A stretch of 64,000 bases of DNA from assembly GCA_910577785.1 (NCBI GenBank), contig CAJTNT010000013.1, positions 23,047 through 87,046 on the forward strand, given 5' to 3'. Made by a program: the position numbers and the translations under genes. This DNA comes from an uncultured Lachnospiraceae bacterium (GTDB taxonomy: Bacteria; Bacillota; Clostridia; Lachnospirales; Lachnospiraceae). Under the pieces are notes generated by a model. The model was not told the DNA's origin, did no database searches, and worked only from the letters and a program-made list of their open reading frames with translations. Numbering within the stretch: position 1 is the first letter of the stretch; every line of letters starts with the position of its first letter. Positions 44,083 to 52,920 of this stretch are shown here, piece by piece.

Positions 44083-44231
44083 TTCATTTAACTCTAGGCC
44101 ATTGCTTGCTTTATTCTAGGCTGCGAATGCAATGAGAATGCAATTTTCCTCATGTGGGCATGCACGATTTCCCTGCTGCTGGACACTAAATAAATTATAC
44201 GAAAATCCACCTATAAAATATAACTTTTTAC

Positions 44232-44260
44232 TTGCTTTAATATGACTTTTCTGCTATAAT
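44232..44260 (+). promoter_or_regulatory. Sigma-A promoter of the coiled-coil repeat gene
   Basis: TTGCTT and a perfect TATAAT with 17-base spacing, 70 bases upstream of the gene start at 44331. Confidence 0.75.
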
Positions 44261-44330
44261 AGGCATACCTAAGAAAAAGAAGATACATAGACATCATGAT
44301 TTTGCATTCGGAAATGGGAGGATATGGGAT

Positions 44331-44699
44331 ATGGAAGAAAAACTGAACTTAATTTTAAGCAAACTTGGCAGTTTAGAAACAGATATGCAAGGCATGAAGG
44401 CAGATATGACAGATATGAAGGCAGACATGCAGGGCATGAAGGCAGATATGACAGATATGAAGGCAGACATGCAGGGCATGAAAGACGACATAAAGCGATT
44501 AGATGCCAAAGTTGCAAAAATAGAATTAACTTTGGAAAATGAAATCCGAGTCAATATCCAGCGTATCGCTGAGGGGCATCTAGATCTTTCCCGTATCCTT
44601 CACGATGCAATGAAGCCCAACGCCGAAGTTGAAATGCTGGCCATCAAGGTAAGAAAATTAGAATCTGAAGTCCGTGACATAAAGTTTAGATTGGCATAA
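44331..44699 (+). CDS. Coiled-coil protein built from 14-residue repeats
   Basis: A 122-residue protein. Residues 19-60 consist of the heptad-pair MKADMTDMKADMQG in two exact copies plus partial ones, then DDIKRLDAKVAKIELTLENEI and a C-terminal coiled coil (MLAIKVRKLESEVRDIKFRL). The ends are ordinary and diverged; the centre is a minisatellite that lengthens the coil in steps. Such short proteins are common and uncharacterised in Clostridia, sometimes of mobile origin. GGGAGGATATGGGAT precedes the ATG. It has its own promoter. Confidence 0.75.
   Translation: MEEKLNLILSKLGSLETDMQGMKADMTDMKADMQGMKADMTDMKADMQGMKDDIKRLDAKVAKIELTLENEIRVNIQRIAEGHLDLSRILHDAMKPNAEVEMLAIKVRKLESEVRDIKFRLA
44394..44477 (+). 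repeat. Two exact 42-bp repeats in the coiled-coil gene
   Basis: Units 44394-44435 and 44436-44477 are identical; partial units flank them. Each encodes 14 residues, two coiled-coil heptads, so gain or loss of a unit keeps frame and register. Confidence 0.93.
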
Positions 44700-44833
44700 T
44701 CATTCTTACATATATATCTATGATTCCAGCTGTGTACTGGCCGATTTTTCATCTGACTAGCAAAACAAACAGAAGCATTTATTATGATACGGGCAGCTAC
44801 TGCAGATAAACATCAAAAACTTACAGAAAAACA

Positions 44834-44874
44834 TTGGTTCAAATCAAGTTCTTTCCATGCTTGATTTGAACCAA
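44834..44874 (-). terminator. Terminator of recG
   Basis: TTGGTTCAAATCAAG and CTTGATTTGAACCAA form a perfect 15-base stem with an 11-base loop. On the minus strand TGTTTTTCTG follows, 80 bases after the recG stop. One arm resembles a tRNA T-arm, but no tRNA can be folded here. Confidence 0.75.
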
Positions 44875-44953
44875 CCGTAAAAATAACCCTATCTTCTAAG
44901 ATAACTCTATGACGCAAACCCCATTCCATAGTATTTCCATTTTTTCGCCACCC

Positions 44954-47203
44954 TCATAAATTCACAATCTCCCCCTGCCCGTCCAGGTAAGTCCGGATCT
45001 GCTCCCGGATCCGCCCATACTCCGGCGCTGCAAGCTGCCGATCCTCCGCCAAGATCCGGTTGGCCTCTTCCGAAGCCAGCTTGAGGATATCAGCGTTCTG
45101 GTAAATATCCCCCAGCCGAAATTCCAAGAGCCCGCTCTGGCGGATGCCAAAGAAATCCCCTGGCCCACGCAGCTTTAAATCTTCCCCGGCTATGTAAAAC
45201 CCGTCATTGGACTTGTTGAGGATGTCCAGGCGCTTCTGCGCTTTCTCAGAATCCGTCGTATGCACCATAATGCAGTACGACTGCTCGCTGCCCCTGCCGA
45301 CCCGCCCGCGGAGCTGATGGAGCTGCGCCAGGCCGAAACGCTGGGCGTCCTCCACCATCATCACCGTAGCGTTGGGCACATTGACCCCCACCTCAATGAC
45401 CGTAGTAGACACCAGCACCTGGATTTCGTTGCGCGCAAACTGCTCCATAATCAAGTTCTTCCTGCCAGATTTCATCTTCCCATGGATGCACTCCACCACA
45501 ATCCCCGGCGGCAGCTGCTCCTGAAGCATCTTCGCATAATCTGTCACATTCTCCATTTCCAACCCTTCGCTTTCCTCCACCAGCGGGCAGATGACATAAG
45601 CCTGGTGGCCTTTGGCTATCTCCTTTGCCAAAAATCGGTAAGAGGCCGGACGGGAATGTTTGCCCACCACACAGTTTTTCACTGGCAGCCGCCGGGCAGG
45701 GACTTCATCCACAACGGAAATGTCCAAATCCCCATAGAGGATAATGGCAAGCGTCCGCGGGATTGGCGTGGCGCTCATCACCAGGACATGGGGCTGGGAA
45801 CCCTTATGGTACAAAGCCTCCCGCTGTTTGACCCCAAAACGGTGCTGCTCATCCGTAATCACCAGCGCCAGGTTGTCGAACAGAGCCTGCTCCTGGATCA
45901 ATGCATGCGTACCGATCACCATTGCATGGGGATAAATCTGCATCCGTTCATAGGCCTGCCTTTTCTCCTTCTTCGTCAAGGCTCCAGTCAGAAGGATTAC
46001 CGGCACCCGAAGCCCATTTTCCTGGCACAGCTTTGTAAATGTCTGGTAATGCTGCACGGCCAGCACCTCGGTCGGAGCCATCAGCGCCGACTGATACCCG
46101 GCCTGCGCTGCGTCCAGCATGGCCAGGAAGGCCAGTATCGTCTTCCCTGAGCCCACATCCCCCTGCACCAGCCGCTGCATGACCTTCCTCCCCCGCAAGT
46201 CCTGGCGGATTTCCTGCAAGGTACGTTTCTGCGCCCCCGTCAGCTGGTAAGGAAGCCTGTTCATCACCTGATCTGCCCATAGTTCCTGAGGTTCCCTGCT
46301 TCCATCCCCTTCCTCTCTAACGCTTCCTGCTTCCCCTTCCAGCGGCGGGAACACAAAATCATTTATCACTTCCTCCATCTGCCCTTTCTGCAGCCCTGCG
46401 CAAAGGATAAACTGAAAAAATTCATCAAAGATCAGGCGCCGCCTGGCCTGTACCAGCGCGTCTTCGCTGCCGGGGAAATGAATATTCTCGATCGCGAAAT
46501 TATATTCCGCCAGCTGGCAGCGCTCCCGGATTTCCTCCGGCAGGTAGTCCACAGATAGATCCAGCTCTTCCAATGCCTTCTTAATGGTCTGGGAAAGCTT
46601 GTTTTTGCCCAGACCTGCCGTCAGCGGGTAGCAGGGCCACAGGCAGTTCTGCATAGCCTGGTACTTCTCTGGCGCAAAAATCTGCGGCTGTTCCATATGG
46701 TATCCCTTCCCCTTACGGATTACCTTCCCCAGAAACACAAACCATTCCCCCATCTTCAGCGTGTTCCTAAGATAAGGCATCCTAAACCATACAAACTCTG
46801 CCTTAACCCCCTGCTCCTGCTGCGTAAGGGAGGTCACCTGCATTGTCCGCCCCGCCCGCACAAAAGGGCTCTGGCTGACCCGCAGCGCCACTGCTGCCGT
46901 TTTCCCGGCTTGGCGCCCTTCCCCGCCATTCCCTGCCGCCTCTGGCAATAATCCCTTTCCATTCCTTCCTGCTTCTCCTGCCTGCCATTCCATTTCTTCC
47001 CTGCCTGCTTCCTCTGCCTGCCGCTCTTCTCCCCCGAACAGCCCTGGCAAATCAGCAATACGGACAACCGGCGGCATCTTCTCATAATCCCTGGGATAAT
47101 GAAGGAGTATATCACCCACCGTGTATACTCCCAGATTATGGAATAACTGTTCTGTTTTTGCCCCAATTCCTTTCAATTCCCCAATCCTCGATGACCAATC
47201 CAT
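44954..47203 (-). CDS. recG: ATP-dependent DNA helicase RecG
   Basis: A 749-residue branch-migration helicase acting on stalled forks and Holliday junctions. The N-terminal wedge/OB domain precedes helicase motifs GDVGSGKT (I), ITDEQHRFG (II), MSATPIPRTL (III), VSTTVIEVGVNVPNA (V) and QLRGRVGRG (VI). ATG 47203 follows AAAGGAGAGCCGG. Unusually, the wedge domain carries about 50 extra residues (approx. 60-110) rich in Glu, Gly, Ala and Arg with repeated QAEEAGR/QAGEAGR words. The gene ends the rpmB-yloU-yloV-recG neighbourhood. Confidence 0.97.
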   Translation of the reverse strand: MDWSSRIGELKGIGAKTEQLFHNLGVYTVGDILLHYPRDYEKMPPVVRIADLPGLFGGEERQAEEAGREEMEWQAGEAGRNGKGLLPEAAGNGGEGRQAGKTAAVALRVSQSPFVRAGRTMQVTSLTQQEQGVKAEFVWFRMPYLRNTLKMGEWFVFLGKVIRKGKGYHMEQPQIFAPEKYQAMQNCLWPCYPLTAGLGKNKLSQTIKKALEELDLSVDYLPEEIRERCQLAEYNFAIENIHFPGSEDALVQARRRLIFDEFFQFILCAGLQKGQMEEVINDFVFPPLEGEAGSVREEGDGSREPQELWADQVMNRLPYQLTGAQKRTLQEIRQDLRGRKVMQRLVQGDVGSGKTILAFLAMLDAAQAGYQSALMAPTEVLAVQHYQTFTKLCQENGLRVPVILLTGALTKKEKRQAYERMQIYPHAMVIGTHALIQEQALFDNLALVITDEQHRFGVKQREALYHKGSQPHVLVMSATPIPRTLAIILYGDLDISVVDEVPARRLPVKNCVVGKHSRPASYRFLAKEIAKGHQAYVICPLVEESEGLEMENVTDYAKMLQEQLPPGIVVECIHGKMKSGRKNLIMEQFARNEIQVLVSTTVIEVGVNVPNATVMMVEDAQRFGLAQLHQLRGRVGRGSEQSYCIMVHTTDSEKAQKRLDILNKSNDGFYIAGEDLKLRGPGDFFGIRQSGLLEFRLGDIYQNADILKLASEEANRILAEDRQLAAPEYGRIREQIRTYLDGQGEIVNL

Positions 47204-47453
47204 CCGGCTCTCCTTTCCTTCTGGCAAATGCCAATGCCTTCCTCCTGCCCCTATTGGCAGAATCAACATGCCATCTCATTTAAAAATAACTAGAAAAGAG
47301 AATTGCCAGAAATGCTCCCTTCCCATTTCTGGCAACCTCTCCTGCAACTGTCTGATACTTTCCGCAGCTGTCTCACAAAACCCATTTTATCTTAAACGCC
47401 AAATAACTCTGCTGCCGGTATTTTAGAATGCACACAGCCCCAAAGCCGCCCCC

Positions 47454-49160
47454 TTACTCCACCGATATCAGATAGTAATAAATCGGCTGCCCCCCATAAT
47501 GTACCTCCACTTCGCACTGCGGGTATTGCTCGCCAAGCTCCTCGCCCAATACCTGGGCGGCTGCTTCCTCTATCTCCTGGCCATAATACACGCTGATAAT
47601 CGCCGACTCTTCTTCTACCAGCTGGCTGACCATATCCTTGACTACATCCTGCATATCCTTGCCCACGGAAAGGATGGCGCTGTCCCCCATTCCCATATAG
47701 TCCCCTTGCTTGATGGCCTTGTCATCAATAAAGGTATCCCGCACGGCATAGGTCACCTGCCCTGTCTTCACGCTGGACAGTTCTTCTGTCATCCGCGCCG
47801 CGTTTTCCTCCGGCGTGCTGTCCGGCATGAAATTAATCAGCGCCGTAATTCCCTGCGGCACCGTCTTGCTGGGAATGACATAGATATTCTTCTCCTCCAT
47901 CAGAGAAGCTGCCTGGTTTGCGGCCAGGATAATATTCTTATTGTTCGGCAGGATAAAAATATTGTCCGCGTTCACTTCCTCGATCGCGTTGAGCATATCC
48001 TCCGTGCTGGGGTTCATCGTCTGCCCTCCAGCAATAATATAATCCACGCCCAGTCCCTGGAAAATCTCATTAATCCCTTCGCCGATCGATACGGAAATAA
48101 ATCCCATTTCCTTGTTCGGCATTTTATGGGCTTCCTCTTCCTGGGCTACCCGCTCCTGCCGCCGCTTCTCATCCGCCAGCTTCTGCTCCTTGGCAGCCTT
48201 CTGGGCGTCCTTAATTAATTTCTCCTGATGCTCCTCCCGCATATTGTCAATCTTAATCTTGCTCAAGGAACCATAGGTCAATGCACGCTGTATTACCAAT
48301 CCCGGATCATTGGTATGTACATGGACCTTTGTAATCTCATCATCTGCCACTACCACAATCGAATCGCCAACGGATTCCAGATAAGCCTTGAAATCTATTT
48401 CCCCGTTCTCACCCAGGGGCTGATTCAGCACAATGATGAACTCCGTACAATACCCAAACTTAATATCCTGCTCCGCCTGTTGGGAAATCTTGGCCACGCC
48501 GCTGCTTGCCTGTACGCCTTCCAGGGTATAGTCAATCTCTTTGCCAATCAGGGCGTCATATGCCCCCTGCAGCACCGTAACTAGTCCCTGTCCGCCAGAA
48601 TCAACCACGCCGGCCTGCTTGAGTACAGGCAGCATCTCCGGCGTCTTGCTCAGCACATATTCTGCTTCGGCAATCACCTGCGCCAGGAATTCCTCAAGAT
48701 CATCCGTCTCCCCAATCAGCTCCAGGGCTTTGTCCGCCGCGCCCTTGGCCACGGTAAGGATGGTGCCTTCCTTCGGCTTCATCACGGCCTTATAGGCCGT
48801 CTCCACCGCCTTCTGGAAGGCATCGCTCACAATAACCACATCCAGAACCTCATACTTGCTGATCCCTTTGGCAAATCCCCGGAACAGCTGGGAGAGGATT
48901 ACGCCGGAATTCCCCCTTGCCCCGCGCAGGGAACCAGAAGAAATTGCCTTGGCCAGGGAGGCCATGTCCGGCTCCGCCCCCAGCCCCTGGACTTCTGCGG
49001 CAGCAGCCATAATTGTCATCGTCATATTCGTGCCAGTGTCCCCGTCCGGCACAGGAAATACATTCAACTCATTAATCCATTCCTTCTTCGCTTCCAGGTT
49101 CTTGGCCCCCGCCAGGAACATCTTGGCAAGCATCGGTGCTTTTATCGTAGATTTCGCCAC
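47454..49160 (-). CDS. DAK2 domain fatty-acid kinase-like protein (YloV/FakA)
   Basis: About 568 residues. The N-terminal DAK2 domain (1-200) has LNVFPVPDGDTGTNM, SLRGARGNSGVILSQLFRG and VVDSGGQGL. A middle domain and a charged linker (about 330-360) precede the DegV-like C-terminal part. FakA-type proteins phosphorylate fatty acids bound to FakB partners; none is in the window. The start is not certain. GTG at 49160 is eight bases after GGAGG, while ATG 49166 is only two bases from it and TTG 49181 overlaps the preceding gene. It follows the Asp23-type gene closely. Confidence 0.9.
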   Translation of the reverse strand: MAKSTIKAPMLAKMFLAGAKNLEAKKEWINELNVFPVPDGDTGTNMTMTIMAAAAEVQGLGAEPDMASLAKAISSGSLRGARGNSGVILSQLFRGFAKGISKYEVLDVVIVSDAFQKAVETAYKAVMKPKEGTILTVAKGAADKALELIGETDDLEEFLAQVIAEAEYVLSKTPEMLPVLKQAGVVDSGGQGLVTVLQGAYDALIGKEIDYTLEGVQASSGVAKISQQAEQDIKFGYCTEFIIVLNQPLGENGEIDFKAYLESVGDSIVVVADDEITKVHVHTNDPGLVIQRALTYGSLSKIKIDNMREEHQEKLIKDAQKAAKEQKLADEKRRQERVAQEEEAHKMPNKEMGFISVSIGEGINEIFQGLGVDYIIAGGQTMNPSTEDMLNAIEEVNADNIFILPNNKNIILAANQAASLMEEKNIYVIPSKTVPQGITALINFMPDSTPEENAARMTEELSSVKTGQVTYAVRDTFIDDKAIKQGDYMGMGDSAILSVGKDMQDVVKDMVSQLVEEESAIISVYYGQEIEEAAAQVLGEELGEQYPQCEVEVHYGGQPIYYYLISVE

Positions 49161-49173
49161 TTTCATGTCCTCC

Positions 49174-49530
49174 TTAATCAATCACTCTGACACCTTCTAC
49201 AAAGATGTTGATTTTCTCGATTTCCATACCAGTAAATTCCTCTACCTGATATTTTACCGTACTGATTAAGTTATCAGAAACAGTGGAAATGCTAACCCCA
49301 TAAGAAACAATCACATGAAAATCCAATGTAATCTTATTCTCCCTTAATGTGACATTAATCCCATGGTTCAGGTAATCACGCTTTAAAAGCCTTACCAGGC
49401 CATCCTTCACGTTCACAGCAGCCATGCCTACAATCCCAAAGCATTCCACCGCCACAGAACCCGCGTAAATCGCAATCACATCTGTATCGATTAATACTTT
49501 CCCATATTGGGTGCTCACTTGTCCTTTCAT
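49174..49530 (-). CDS. Asp23/Gls24 family protein (YloU)
   Basis: A 118-residue Asp23/Gls24 protein with GKVLIDTDVIAIYAGSVAVECFGIVGMA and the conserved end INIFVEGVRV. Relatives sit at the membrane and relate to envelope stress. ATG 49530 is eight bases after GGAGG; an upstream in-frame start is less fitting. The order divergent rpmB, then this gene, then a DAK2 gene and recG, is the classical Firmicutes one. Confidence 0.93.
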   Translation of the reverse strand: MKGQVSTQYGKVLIDTDVIAIYAGSVAVECFGIVGMAAVNVKDGLVRLLKRDYLNHGINVTLRENKITLDFHVIVSYGVSISTVSDNLISTVKYQVEEFTGMEIEKINIFVEGVRVID

Positions 49531-49590
49531 AATTGCAACCTCCATCTGCGCCCGCTTTTCTAGGATTTTTGCACCTTGGACATCCCCTTA

Positions 49591-49617
49591 CGGCCTGCGC
49601 AGCAAATACGCAGGCCG
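49591..49617. other. GC hairpin in the yloU leader
   Basis: CGGCCTGCG and CGCAGGCCG form a perfect 9-base stem around nine bases, 60-90 bases upstream of the yloU-like start in the 350-base divergent gap with rpmB. No U tract follows. It may be a processing or regulatory structure. Confidence 0.5.
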
Positions 49618-49761
49618 GCGGAACCATTATGCAAAGCCGTAACGGCCAAGCGCCTCCACCGTTGCCTGCAAAAATCCATTTCCTATAGGCTCTATTATAC
49701 CCAATCTCCCCCAAAAATGAAACATATATTTTCTCTTTTTTACAAAAAAATAAATTTCCTC

Positions 49762-49790
49762 TTGCAAAGCGGGCTTCTTTCTGATAGAAT
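49762..49790 (+). promoter_or_regulatory. Sigma-A promoter of rpmB
   Basis: TTGCAA and TAGAAT with 17-base spacing, about 90 bases before the rpmB start. Confidence 0.75.
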
Positions 49791-49880
49791 ACTTGTGTTG
49801 TAGATTTGCAAAACGGCGGGTAACTAGACAGAACAGAACAGTTACAACGGCAGATTTAGTATATGCAAGGAGGTGCAGTG

Positions 49881-50066
49881 ATGGCAAAGTGCAGTATTTG
49901 TGGAAAAGGTGTTCATTTTGGGAACAATGTCAGCCATTCTCATAGAAGATCCAACAAGATGTGGAAACCTAATGTGAAATCTGTAAGATGCAAGGTGAAT
50001 GGCGGCACGAAGAAAATGTACGTTTGTACTTCCTGCTTAAGGAGCGGCAAAGTCGAGAGGGCTTAA
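49881..50066 (+). CDS. rpmB: 50S ribosomal protein L28
   Basis: A 61-residue L28. MAKCSICGKGVHFGNNVSHSHRRS and the CTSCLRSGKV ending give four cysteines (CxxC plus CxxC), the zinc-binding form of the protein. AAGGAGGTGCAGTG precedes the ATG. It is a single-gene unit with its own promoter and terminator, divergent from the yloU-yloV-recG group. Confidence 0.98.
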   Translation: MAKCSICGKGVHFGNNVSHSHRRSNKMWKPNVKSVRCKVNGGTKKMYVCTSCLRSGKVERA

Positions 50067-50089
50067 GTTTTCTTTTCTGAGGCAGGTAC

Positions 50090-50131
50090 AAGGGGCATTC
50101 CATTGTTTTGGGCGATGGACGGCCCTTTTTT
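50090..50131 (+). terminator. Intrinsic terminator of rpmB
   Basis: AAGGGGC pairs with GCCCTT (one bulge) and TCCAT with ATGGA inside it, followed by six T. It starts about 25 bases after the rpmB stop codon. Confidence 0.8.
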
Positions 50132-50150
50132 CGTATTATCTGCAGCCTTC

Positions 50151-50200
50151 CAGGCCGCAAATAGTAATAATGCGGGGCGGTATTTAGAGTTTTGCCGCGC
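50151..50200. repeat. Dispersed palindromic element, partial copy 3
   Basis: The stretch from ccaggccgcaaatagtaat through GCGGGGCGGTATTTAGAGTTTTGC matches the corresponding half of copies 1 and 2; TATTTAGAGTTTTGC is identical to copy 1. The second half (ATCGCCCC, GGAATGCGC hairpin) is lost. It follows the rpmB terminator. Confidence 0.7.
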
Positions 50201-50271
50201 ATACCCGATCGACGAATTGTAACAATTACATTTTCCTATCACCCCAATTTTCAAAAAAGGAGCAGGCCAAA

Positions 50272-50739
50272 ATGAGAAAATCAAAACGGGAAATCACGGA
50301 TTTCCAGGAAATATTAGATATCATCCAGAACATGGATACCATCCGCATCGGCATCCATGACGGGACGTACCCTTATGTCGTCCCGGTATCCTTCGGATAT
50401 GACGCCGCAGACGGGCAGCTGGCTTTTTATTTCCATGGCGCCAAAGAGGGCAAGAAAGCGGGGCTTCTAGCCAAAAACCCCCATGTATGCATAGAAGGCG
50501 ATATCTGTTACCGCTTCAAAGACACCATAAGCTCCGTGACCTGCCTGTACGAGAGCATCATCGCCTATGGGAAATGCGAACGAACTACAGGCGGCGAGGC
50601 TGTACATGGCTTAGAACGCATCCTCTGCCATTGCGGGTACGGCAGCCATGAAATCAACGCAAGCGCCCTCCCCGCCACGGCAGTCTATAAAGTGACGGTT
50701 GCATCCATCACAGGCAAATGCAGGGACAAGCACAACTAG
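50272..50739 (+). CDS. Pyridoxamine 5'-phosphate oxidase family (NimA-like) flavoprotein
   Basis: A 155-residue split-barrel protein. TIRIGIHDGTYPYVVPVSFGYD and LAFYFHGAKEGKKAGLLAKNPHVCIEGD are typical of the NimA-like group that binds FMN or heme and includes 5-nitroimidazole reductases. AAAAGGAGCAGGCCAAA precedes the ATG. It is a single gene, ending four bases into a small convergent membrane-protein gene. The substrate cannot be told from sequence. Confidence 0.88.
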   Translation: MRKSKREITDFQEILDIIQNMDTIRIGIHDGTYPYVVPVSFGYDAADGQLAFYFHGAKEGKKAGLLAKNPHVCIEGDICYRFKDTISSVTCLYESIIAYGKCERTTGGEAVHGLERILCHCGYGSHEINASALPATAVYKVTVASITGKCRDKHN

Positions 50740-50873
50740 CAGCAAAATAAATTATAGCCTAGCAGCAGCAAGACGAAAATAATCAAAATTCCCAGCACTT
50801 CATTTGGCAGGAAAAACATAATCGCCATCCCTACCGCAATCCAGAAAAAAATAAATCCAATGAGCCTTTTCAT
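50736..50873 (-). CDS. Small two-helix membrane protein (45 residues)
   Basis: A minus-strand frame begins MKRLIGFIFFWIAVGMAIMF, turns at LPNEV and runs through GILIIFVLLLLGYNLFCC: two membrane helices with a short loop and a positive N-terminus. Codon use is coherent over the whole frame, and the start has a modest GGTGAT site. The stop overlaps the end of the convergent flavoprotein gene by four bases. Similar tiny proteins occur in Lachnospiraceae; function unknown. Confidence 0.65.
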   Translation of the reverse strand: MKRLIGFIFFWIAVGMAIMFFLPNEVLGILIIFVLLLLGYNLFCC

Positions 50874-50955
50874 GGCATCACCAACGGGGAACATCTATTA
50901 CTTATAATATATGTTCCTTTTTGGCAAAAATTAACCATAAAAATGGATTTAAAAA

Positions 50956-50994
50956 CCAGAGGTTTGAGAAGATGTATCTCTCCCAAACCTCTGG
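50956..50994 (-). terminator. Terminator of the ytfI-ytfJ pair
   Basis: CCAGAGGTTTG and CAAACCTCTGG form an 11-base stem; on the minus strand TTTTTAAATC follows. It lies about 25 bases after the gerW stop. Confidence 0.88.
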
Positions 50995-51016
50995 CCGATA
51001 TATCCCGGCGCCCTGC

Positions 51017-51439
51017 CTATTCTACATTCAGCTGCTGCGCCAGTTCCTGCGCGGCAGCTTCTTTGGCGCCCGCGTCTGCCAGCTCTGTGTTCCCGTCCTT
51101 CTGGGACTTCTTATTGGCAAACTTGTTCACAAAATCCGGCACCATGTCCAAAATCTTGGTGATGCTGTCCTGGTTCTTGATATTGACCAGCTTGGTACAG
51201 CCATCCTGGATCACCAGCACGGCGCTGGGAGCGATACGGCCGCCCAGACCCCCGGCGGCATTGTTCTTCTTCTCCTGGCAGAATGCGCCTGCGCCTACCC
51301 CAAAGGAAACCTCCACCAGGGGAAGGATGATCGTATCGCCGATATGCACGGCCTCCCCCACTACGGTTTTGGTGCTGATAAAACTGTCCATCCCTTTAAA
51401 TAGGGACTGTACGGTTGTGTTGAAATTATTCTCCTGCAT
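51017..51439 (-). CDS. gerW: GerW/YtfJ family sporulation protein
   Basis: A 140-residue YtfJ protein: VVGEAVHIGDTIILPLVEVSFGVGAG, GGLGGRIAPSAVLVI and a C-terminal alanine-rich helix. In Bacillus the gene is sporulation-specific and needed for proper L-alanine germination. The upstream partner is a DUF2953 gene (ytfI-like), the same pairing as in Bacillus. GGAGGTTTTATT precedes the ATG. Together with the SASP genes it confirms a spore former. Confidence 0.95.
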   Translation of the reverse strand: MQENNFNTTVQSLFKGMDSFISTKTVVGEAVHIGDTIILPLVEVSFGVGAGAFCQEKKNNAAGGLGGRIAPSAVLVIQDGCTKLVNIKNQDSITKILDMVPDFVNKFANKKSQKDGNTELADAGAKEAAAQELAQQLNVE

Positions 51440-51453
51440 AATAAAACCTCCTG

Positions 51454-52383
51454 TTATTGTCGTATGGCTGCAATCAGCCGGTGAATGTTTTTATCTTTGA
51501 ACAGCCGGATTCCTGACGGTAACAGATGACAGATCCGAATGTGCCCTCTGCCAGAGAGTTCCCCCCTGACATGCATAGATTCTGCCATAAAATCCGGCGT
51601 AACCGCAACCTGGTACTTGGCCCAAAACGGCAGGAAACTGATGATTCCCAATACCTCCCCCGTCTGTGCCGGATCCCCCATGCCAAATTCCATTTCCCCA
51701 GAAGCCTTCCTGGGAGCGAAATGATGGAGCAGGCATTTCATTTCCTGAAGGATATGGCGGAATGCCTTTTGATTAGTTTCCTCGAAAATCAATGTTTTTA
51801 TGTTATGGATACGGGCTTTTATGGCGGATACTTTCTGCTGTCCCTCTCCCAAAAAGGATGTCAGCCTGCCCAGCCGCCCGGGATCCCCTGCTTCCTCTTT
51901 TGACTCTGACTCTATCTTTGTTCCTGTTGCCGGCCTGCCCTCCTTTTTCGCCTGCTCTTCTTCAAAAGCTACAATTTCTGCCTTCTGCCTCTGGATGGAT
52001 TTAGCAACCCTCTTTTTCGCCTGATCCTTAGAGCCTTCCTCTTCCCTTTTTTCAGACTCTTCTGTCGTTTTAGATTCCTCCTGCCGGCTAGCGCCTTCCT
52101 GCCTCTCCTTCTGCCTGCCAGACACCCCCTGCCCTCCTTTTTGCTGACCCAATATGGGGATGCCTAAAATACGGCATTTCCAGGCAAGGCCTTCATGGCC
52201 ATAACACAGCCGTATGTCCACGGCATGGAGCAGCCAGTGGAAGACGGCTTTTCCCTCTATCTCATCCTGCACTTTCACGCTTGCCCGGTATCGAACCGGC
52301 ACCGCTGCCACTGCTGCCACAAGCGATATCAGAACCGCCAGAAGGACGCCAATTATCTTTAAAATCAGAATTAGGATTCCCAT
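51454..52383 (-). CDS. ytfI: DUF2953 domain protein (YtfI-like)
   Basis: 309 residues. A single N-terminal helix (about 3-28) precedes a short domain (VPVRYRASVKVQDEIEG...WLLHAVDIRLCY). A long charged linker follows (about 80-170, rich in Gln, Glu, Lys and Ser), then the conserved C-terminal part with FGMGDPAQTGEVLGIISFLPFWAKYQV. The linker is much longer than in typical family members. The gene overlaps the previous one by 13 bases and lies 14 bases before gerW. The role is presumably in sporulation, by linkage to gerW. Confidence 0.88.
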   Translation of the reverse strand: MGILILILKIIGVLLAVLISLVAAVAAVPVRYRASVKVQDEIEGKAVFHWLLHAVDIRLCYGHEGLAWKCRILGIPILGQQKGGQGVSGRQKERQEGASRQEESKTTEESEKREEEGSKDQAKKRVAKSIQRQKAEIVAFEEEQAKKEGRPATGTKIESESKEEAGDPGRLGRLTSFLGEGQQKVSAIKARIHNIKTLIFEETNQKAFRHILQEMKCLLHHFAPRKASGEMEFGMGDPAQTGEVLGIISFLPFWAKYQVAVTPDFMAESMHVRGELSGRGHIRICHLLPSGIRLFKDKNIHRLIAAIRQ

Positions 52384-52724
52384 TTTGATCCTTTCTTGGA
52401 ACCATTCCCCTCCTGCCTCTGAAGGAAATAATCCCTTACATGAAAATCTCCGGTCCTATCATACACATCCATGACAATCCTCCCCGCCAGCTCCAAGGCA
52501 TTGTCATAACCTTTGTCAATCCCTACCACCAGCAGATCTGCTTGGGGATAATATTTCTGCATTATTTCCCAGGAAGGGATAATATCCAGCAGGTTCTGTG
52601 GATTGCTGCTGAGGGTGATAACATAAATATCCAACTGGCCTGCATTATGGCATATTTTCCATTTGATTTTTCCCTTCTTCCTGGCAATGCTCTCTCCTGC
52701 ATAAAATTCCCTGTCCCAAATCAT
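52371..52724 (-). CDS. Conserved hypothetical protein of 117 residues
   Basis: A soluble-looking protein: MIWDREFYAGESIARKK, NAGQLDIYVITLSSNPQNLLDII, then ELAGRIVMDVYDRTGDFHVRDYF. ATG 52724 is six bases after AAGGAGA; an upstream ATG in frame would include the binding site. I recall no named domain. It overlaps the ytfI-like gene by 13 bases and is probably in one operon with it and gerW, so a sporulation-related role is possible (inference). Confidence 0.7.
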   Translation of the reverse strand: MIWDREFYAGESIARKKGKIKWKICHNAGQLDIYVITLSSNPQNLLDIIPSWEIMQKYYPQADLLVVGIDKGYDNALELAGRIVMDVYDRTGDFHVRDYFLQRQEGNGSKKGSKWES

Positions 52725-52797
52725 CCATTCTCTCCTTGGCAACTCAAAATCCCACTACATTTCATACAATAAAGGTATGGAAATTTACTATAAGAAT

Positions 52798-52837
52798 AAG
52801 AAAAAAGGTACCCGCATTCTGTGAGCACCTTTTTCTT
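52798..52837. terminator. Terminator between the Nudix gene and the 117-residue gene
   Basis: AAGAAAAAAGGT and ACCTTTTTCTT pair around a short loop. Read on the minus strand it lies downstream of the Nudix gene; a second hairpin GGCTtCTGC/GCAGgAGCC follows at about 52845-52870. Confidence 0.7.
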
Positions 52838-52920
52838 ACGTACGGCTTCTGCCTGCAAAAGCAGGAGCCATGCAACATCCCGTCCATTCTTTCATGCGCC
52901 CATCACTGCCTGCTGGGGAT

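Larger units (their letters stand above)
43849..44330. other. A/T-rich gap with a gene remnant and a promoter
   Basis: A 482-base gap. It contains a minus-strand fragment (43975-44082) and the plus-strand promoter at 44232-44260. The rest shows no coding character and no strong structure. Confidence 0.5.

Noticed and set aside
44834..44874. tRNA T-arm-like GGTTCAAATC
   Set aside because: It is one arm of a perfect 15-base inverted repeat acting as a terminator; no cloverleaf can be drawn.
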